A stretch of DNA of 7,537 bases from an uncultured Erysipelotrichaceae bacterium (GTDB taxonomy: Bacteria; Bacillota_I; Bacilli_A; Erysipelotrichales; Erysipelotrichaceae): positions 1 to 7,537 of the forward strand of contig CALCFG010000157.1 in the NCBI GenBank assembly GCA_937900565.1, given 5' to 3'. The notes beneath the pieces are model-generated. The model ran no database searches, was not told where the DNA came from, and saw only the letters and a list, made by a program, of their open reading frames with translations. The position numbers and the translations under genes were made by a program. Positions 6,977 through 7,537 of this stretch are shown here, piece after piece (position 1 is the stretch's first letter; every line of letters starts with the position of its first letter).

Positions 6977-7537
6977 ATGTACGAAGAATGTTTCAATGAA
7001 ATAATTGATCGCAATAATGCTAATCAAAGGGCGTTAAGTTTTTCCATGGGTAAAGCGATGTTTGGTAATAAAGTAAGTGAAATATTGCCAGGATACACAT
7101 CAATTCCTATGTGGGTGGCAGACACTAGCTTCGCTTTGCCAGATTTTATTAGTGATGCATTAAAGCAACGAATCGATCAAAAGACATTTGGTTATTTTTA
7201 TTTGGATGATCGTTATTATCAAGCAATTATTCATTGGCTTGATAAGCGACATCAAGTTAAAAATATTACATTAGATAATATTGGTTTTTGCAACGGCGTT
7301 GTGGGAGGTGTATTTGCAGCCTTAGCGATGGATGGAAAGGAAAATGATGCGGTATTAATTCATAATCCTTGTTATATAGGATTTAAACGGGCGGCGAATT
7401 TAGCTAAACGAACTTTAGTGTACTCAGATTTAATTATGGATGAATCTGGATTAATGCGAATGGATTTTAAAGATATGGAAGCAAAAATCAAGCAATATAA
7501 TATTAAAAAAATGATATTATGTTCGCCACATAACCCA
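6977..7537 (+). CDS. MalY/PatB-type PLP-dependent C-S lyase (partial, 3' end outside window)
   Basis: This is the N-terminal 187 residues of a fold-type I, PLP-dependent aminotransferase-like enzyme of the MalY/PatB group. Characterised members cleave cystathionine or other Cys-S conjugates (beta-elimination), giving homocysteine or a thiol plus pyruvate and ammonia. Family signatures are IPMWVADTSF (usual form PMWVADMDF), FGYFYLDDRYY (usual FGY near this point), the cofactor-phosphate loop region NGVVGGV (usual GVVxxI), VLIHNPCYIGF and, at the very edge, CSPHNP, which is the usual CxPHNPxG containing the PLP-ring Asn. The Schiff-base lysine lies beyond the window. The start is ATG 6977 with AAAGGA at 6964-6969. 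The frame is open to the last base. Relatives include general aminotransferases, so the exact substrate is unknown. Departures from consensus in two signatures make it a divergent member. Confidence 0.88.
   Translation, partial: MYEECFNEIIDRNNANQRALSFSMGKAMFGNKVSEILPGYTSIPMWVADTSFALPDFISDALKQRIDQKTFGYFYLDDRYYQAIIHWLDKRHQVKNITLDNIGFCNGVVGGVFAALAMDGKENDAVLIHNPCYIGFKRAANLAKRTLVYSDLIMDESGLMRMDFKDMEAKIKQYNIKKMILCSPHNP

Noticed and set aside
6281..7027. Several short reverse-strand open frames opposite the cyclophilin gene, rpiB and the lyase start
   Set aside because: All are opposite convincing genes, overlap one another, and show no domain. Some run through the terminator hairpin.

Overview
The window is an A/T-rich stretch of bacterial chromosome carrying seven genes on the + strand, almost without spacers. 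The organism looks like a low-GC Bacillota (Firmicutes). The evidence is a short DnaE-type polymerase without a C-terminal clamp-loader-binding extension, an OmpR/HAMP-kinase pair of Gram-positive style, purine-rich ribosome binding sites, and a strong A/T bias at third codon positions. TGA is read as stop (at the ends of the methyltransferase and rpiB genes) and TGG encodes Trp, so the Mycoplasma code is not used. An Erysipelotrichia-like or related lineage is a reasonable guess, but it is inferred from protein style only.

Layout. Positions 1-50 hold the edge of an upstream region: a possible 14-codon tail of another gene ending 3 bases before dnaE, or alternatively a promoter cut by the window edge. 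dnaE (51-3119) is followed after 2 bases by an OmpR-type response regulator (3122-3787). Next come its membrane histidine kinase (start at TTG 3774 or ATG 3801, to 5273), a TrmN6-type tRNA adenine methyltransferase (probable start 5257, to 5952), a cytoplasmic cyclophilin-type peptidyl-prolyl isomerase (5949-6476) and ribose-5-phosphate isomerase B (6476-6937). A hairpin plus T-run is wrapped around the rpiB stop codon (6926-6949). The last gene, a MalY/PatB-type PLP C-S lyase (6977 onward), runs off the window.

How the genes fit together. The first six genes have gaps or overlaps of only a few bases and probably form one transcription unit with translational coupling. The regulator and kinase form a two-component system whose stimulus cannot be read from the sequence. 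The others are housekeeping functions: DNA synthesis, tRNA modification, protein folding, pentose phosphate interconversion and sulfur amino acid metabolism. I see no mobile element, CRISPR array, tRNA, rRNA or phage gene, and no clear new system. The most interesting local signals are a 14-bp perfect inverted repeat that encloses the kinase ATG start, and the terminator-like hairpin placed directly between rpiB and the lyase gene with too little room for a promoter after it.
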